From contig JALXDB010000066.1 of NCBI GenBank assembly GCA_026990615.1, positions 1 through 8,353 of the forward strand: DNA of 8,353 nucleotides. The letters are read 5' to 3'. Shown piece after piece: positions 6,421 through 8,353 of the stretch. The first letter of the stretch is position 1. The number at the start of each line of letters is the position of its first letter. The position numbers and the translations under genes are program-made. The notes under the pieces were generated by a model. It made no database searches. It was given only the letters and a program-made list of their open reading frames with translations, and was not told where the DNA came from. The stretch is from Spirochaetota bacterium (GTDB lineage: Bacteria > Spirochaetota > B62-G9).

Positions 6421-7587
6421 ATGCGTTTTCAGGAAATACCGGAAAGCGAGTTTAAACGAAGGATAGAAAGCCTGAAACAGGAGATGGTAAAAAGCGGTGT
6501 GGAATGTTTTATCGGGTATTCAAGTGAGTGCGAATCTGCATCGGTCAGATATCTTACGGGGTTCTGGCCTTTTTTTGATTTTTCGGCCGTTGTGATTCCG
6601 GCAGAAGGTGAGGCGGTGCTGGTTACAGGTGGACCGGAATCTTACGAGTTTGCAAGATCATTTTCAAAGGTAAAAAACATAAGGATAGACCCATCACTTG
6701 TGGAAACATCAGCTCCCGAATGGGTGGTAGGTGTGGAGGGCGAAGGGCTGGACAGCATAGTAATGGAAGCGTGCGGCAGAGCCCCCCGTGTTATAGCACT
6801 GGGCAACTGGAATATCTTTCCGAAGCAGCTTTATGATGAGCTGATGAAATTATACCCTGTTCCTAAAATCATAAGAGGAGACAGGCTTTTGCTGAATGTT
6901 CAGGCAATTAAATCGGAAGTTGAACTTCCGTATATAAAACAGGCATACAGAATTACAGAGGAGGCAATGAAGGCGGCAATTGAGCAGGCCGGTCCGGAAA
7001 AGAGAGAATGGGAGCTTGAAGCTACCGCAAGGATAAAGATGCTTGAGCTTGGAGCGGAGGGTATGAGTTATCCGGCCTGGGTGTGCTCTGGACCCCGTAC
7101 GAGGTTGAGTCTAGCGAGGTCGACAGACAGGGTTGTCGGCAGAAACGAGCTTATTCAGTATACATTCGGTGCCAAATTCATAGGATACTGCGGTAATATG
7201 TGTAGGCCTTTTTCAATAGGGAAAATGCCAGAGCCGGCAAAGAAACTTGCAAAGGTTGCCCTTGAAGCTGTTCATTACGCACTTGACAGTATAAGGCCGG
7301 GTGTTAAAGCATCCGAAATCTTCAAAGGGTACTACAATTTGCTCTCCAGATACGGGTATGAGGATTACACTTTATACGGACCGGCTCACGGAACGGGAAG
7401 CTCGGAAGTTGAAAATTTATGGCTTTCGAAGAATGCTGATTTTTTAGTAAAGCCCAATATGGTGTTCAATATTGATATATGGCTGAGCGATGGAAGATAC
7501 GGTTTGAGATATGAAGATGGAATACTTGTAACCGAGGATGGAATAGAGGAGCTAACCTCATATAGAAGGGAGGTTATAGAACTTTGA
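6421..7587 (+). CDS. Creatinase/M24-fold hydrolase with degenerate metal site
   Basis: This 388-residue protein has an N-terminal creatinase-type domain (about 10-155) followed by a pita-bread M24 domain (about 165-385). That is the layout of prolidases, aminopeptidase P, creatinase and ectoine hydrolase. The family framework is clear: SGPRTR (223-228), FGAKFIGYCGNMCRPF (249-264), PAHGTG (321-326) and LRYEDG (362-367). Of the five metal-ligand positions only H323 and E365 are unchanged. The two aspartates appear as T248 and N259, and the first glutamate as D352. The substrate-side histidine of the SG-x-n motif is L231. A dinuclear metallopeptidase is therefore unlikely. A metal-independent amidohydrolase, or a non-catalytic homologue, fits better. 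It is the first gene of a pair: its last leucine codon and stop overlap the M20 start (TTGA). Annotation pipelines would probably call it Xaa-Pro peptidase, which I would not trust. Confidence 0.9.
   Translation: MRFQEIPESEFKRRIESLKQEMVKSGVECFIGYSSECESASVRYLTGFWPFFDFSAVVIPAEGEAVLVTGGPESYEFARSFSKVKNIRIDPSLVETSAPEWVVGVEGEGLDSIVMEACGRAPRVIALGNWNIFPKQLYDELMKLYPVPKIIRGDRLLLNVQAIKSEVELPYIKQAYRITEEAMKAAIEQAGPEKREWELEATARIKMLELGAEGMSYPAWVCSGPRTRLSLARSTDRVVGRNELIQYTFGAKFIGYCGNMCRPFSIGKMPEPAKKLAKVALEAVHYALDSIRPGVKASEIFKGYYNLLSRYGYEDYTLYGPAHGTGSSEVENLWLSKNADFLVKPNMVFNIDIWLSDGRYGLRYEDGILVTEDGIEELTSYRREVIEL
7566..7573 (+). promoter_or_regulatory. Ribosome binding site supporting the TTG start of the M20 gene
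   Basis: AAGGGAGG lies inside the 3' end of the M24 gene, 10 nt before the TTG at 7584. There is no in-frame ATG upstream of the conserved part of the protein. This site is the main reason for choosing TTG. Confidence 0.7.
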
Positions 7588-8353
7588 GCATTAACACAGA
7601 TTTAATTAAAAGGTATATAGATGAAAAGAAGTCTGATATCATTGAATGGTTAAAAAAGCTTGTCTCATTTCCAAGTGAAAACAGGCCTCCTGTGGGATTT
7701 GAGGCTAAAGCCCAGGATTTTATAGTATCTGAACTCGAGAGTCTGGGCCTTAATATTGAAACCTTCAGGCCTGACGAGATAGAAGAGGCAAAAAGGAGCA
7801 GATACTGGCTTTCAGGCAGGGATTACTCTGGGGATAGAAAGAATGTTGTTGCTGTATGGAAAGGAAGCGGCAGTGGAAAGTCGGTACTGTTGAGCGGGCA
7901 TATTGATGTTGCCCCTGAGGAACCCAAAAAATGGAAGATTACTCCGCCCTACAGCCCAGTTGTAATGGATAGTAAAATGTACGGCAGAGGAACGGCCGAT
8001 ATGAAAGGCGGGCTCACGGCCATGTTCTGGGCTTTAAGAACCTTAAAGGAGCTTGGTTATTCTCCAAGGGGCGATGTGATATTTGAAAGCCTGGTCGATG
8101 AGGAGTATGCCGGCGGGAATGGCACCCTAGCCTCAAGGGTTAAGGGATTTAATGCGGATTTTGCAATATTAGGTGAGCCGAGCAGAATGGAGGTATGCCC
8201 GGCCAGTATGGGAGCCTTTTTGGGAAGGATAACTGTAGAGGGAAGGGCCGGTATGCCCTATATGGGCGAGGGGATACCGAATCCGGTGAACGCGATGGCG
8301 AGGATCGTGGGCCTTCTTGAAAATTGGGAAAAACAGTGGAGAGTTGAAAACAG
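7584..8353 (+). CDS. M20-family metallohydrolase (peptidase/deacylase, ArgE/DapE-like), 3' end cut by window
   Basis: At least 256 residues are visible, about 60 percent of a usual M20 protein; the rest lies beyond 8353. These enzymes are cytosolic di-zinc hydrolases that cut peptide or N-acyl bonds. Motifs, numbered from the TTG start: GHIDVAP (H106, D108), GRGTADMKGG (bridging D139), VDEEYAGG (general base E173, metal ligand E174) and GEPS (E198, second-metal ligand). The catalytic domain looks intact up to the window end; the final zinc histidine is not covered. The lid domain begins near 210. At GRAGMP the histidine usual in M20 enzymes is M224. The first in-frame ATG comes only after the conserved HxD motif. 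The start is therefore TTG (ATT 7590 is a poorer option), overlapping the upstream stop by four bases (TTGA), which implies translational coupling. Substrate cannot be told from this part. I infer that it acts on the same compound class as the M24-fold partner. Confidence 0.9.
   Translation, partial: MSINTDLIKRYIDEKKSDIIEWLKKLVSFPSENRPPVGFEAKAQDFIVSELESLGLNIETFRPDEIEEAKRSRYWLSGRDYSGDRKNVVAVWKGSGSGKSVLLSGHIDVAPEEPKKWKITPPYSPVVMDSKMYGRGTADMKGGLTAMFWALRTLKELGYSPRGDVIFESLVDEEYAGGNGTLASRVKGFNADFAILGEPSRMEVCPASMGAFLGRITVEGRAGMPYMGEGIPNPVNAMARIVGLLENWEKQWRVEN

Noticed and set aside
1..8353. CRISPR arrays, tRNA or rRNA genes, insertion sequences, attachment sites
   Set aside because: I found no regularly spaced repeats, no cloverleaf or rRNA-like sequence, no transposase motif and no flanking terminal repeats.

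Overview
This is an AT-rich bacterial window with long intergenic regions, strong AAGGAGG-type ribosome binding sites on two of its genes, and heavy use of AGA/AGG and ATA codons. It points to a low-GC bacterium, probably an anaerobic user of amino acids or peptides and possibly a thermophile. No rRNA, tRNA or other marker gene is present, so I do not assign a phylum.

Layout: positions 1-252 are AT-rich with no gene. A strong, probably bidirectional terminator (253-285) closes a glutamate dehydrogenase gene on the minus strand (296-1549). That gene is read divergently, across a 222-bp promoter region, from a 1347-residue gene on the plus strand (1772-5815). A 605-bp non-coding stretch follows (5816-6420), holding a weak terminator, a GC-cored imperfect palindrome, a 13-bp tandem repeat and a clear sigma70-type promoter. 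That promoter serves a translationally coupled pair: a creatinase/M24-fold protein (6421-7587) and an M20-family metallohydrolase that starts at TTG (7584) and runs off the window.

The glutamate dehydrogenase and the M20 enzyme look conventional in their main catalytic motifs. The M24 protein keeps the pita-bread fold signature but has lost most metal-ligand positions, so it is more likely a metal-independent creatinase- or ectoine-hydrolase-like amidohydrolase, or a non-catalytic homologue, than a true aminopeptidase.

The best candidate for something undescribed is the 1347-residue protein. From N to C terminus it has a stand-alone LeuA-type (isopropylmalate synthase) allosteric domain, about 800 residues I cannot assign, a PEP-utilising-enzyme phosphohistidine swivelling domain with an intact GGRGSHSAI motif, a second copy whose histidine is replaced by glutamine, and a short LRV-like helical repeat tail. 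I see neither the ATP-grasp (PPDK_N) domain nor the PEP-binding barrel that usually work with the swivelling domain. The inferred theme is amino-acid (perhaps leucine) sensing joined to phosphotransfer, next to glutamate and peptide/amide catabolism. The domains are read from the sequence; the physiological link is inference.
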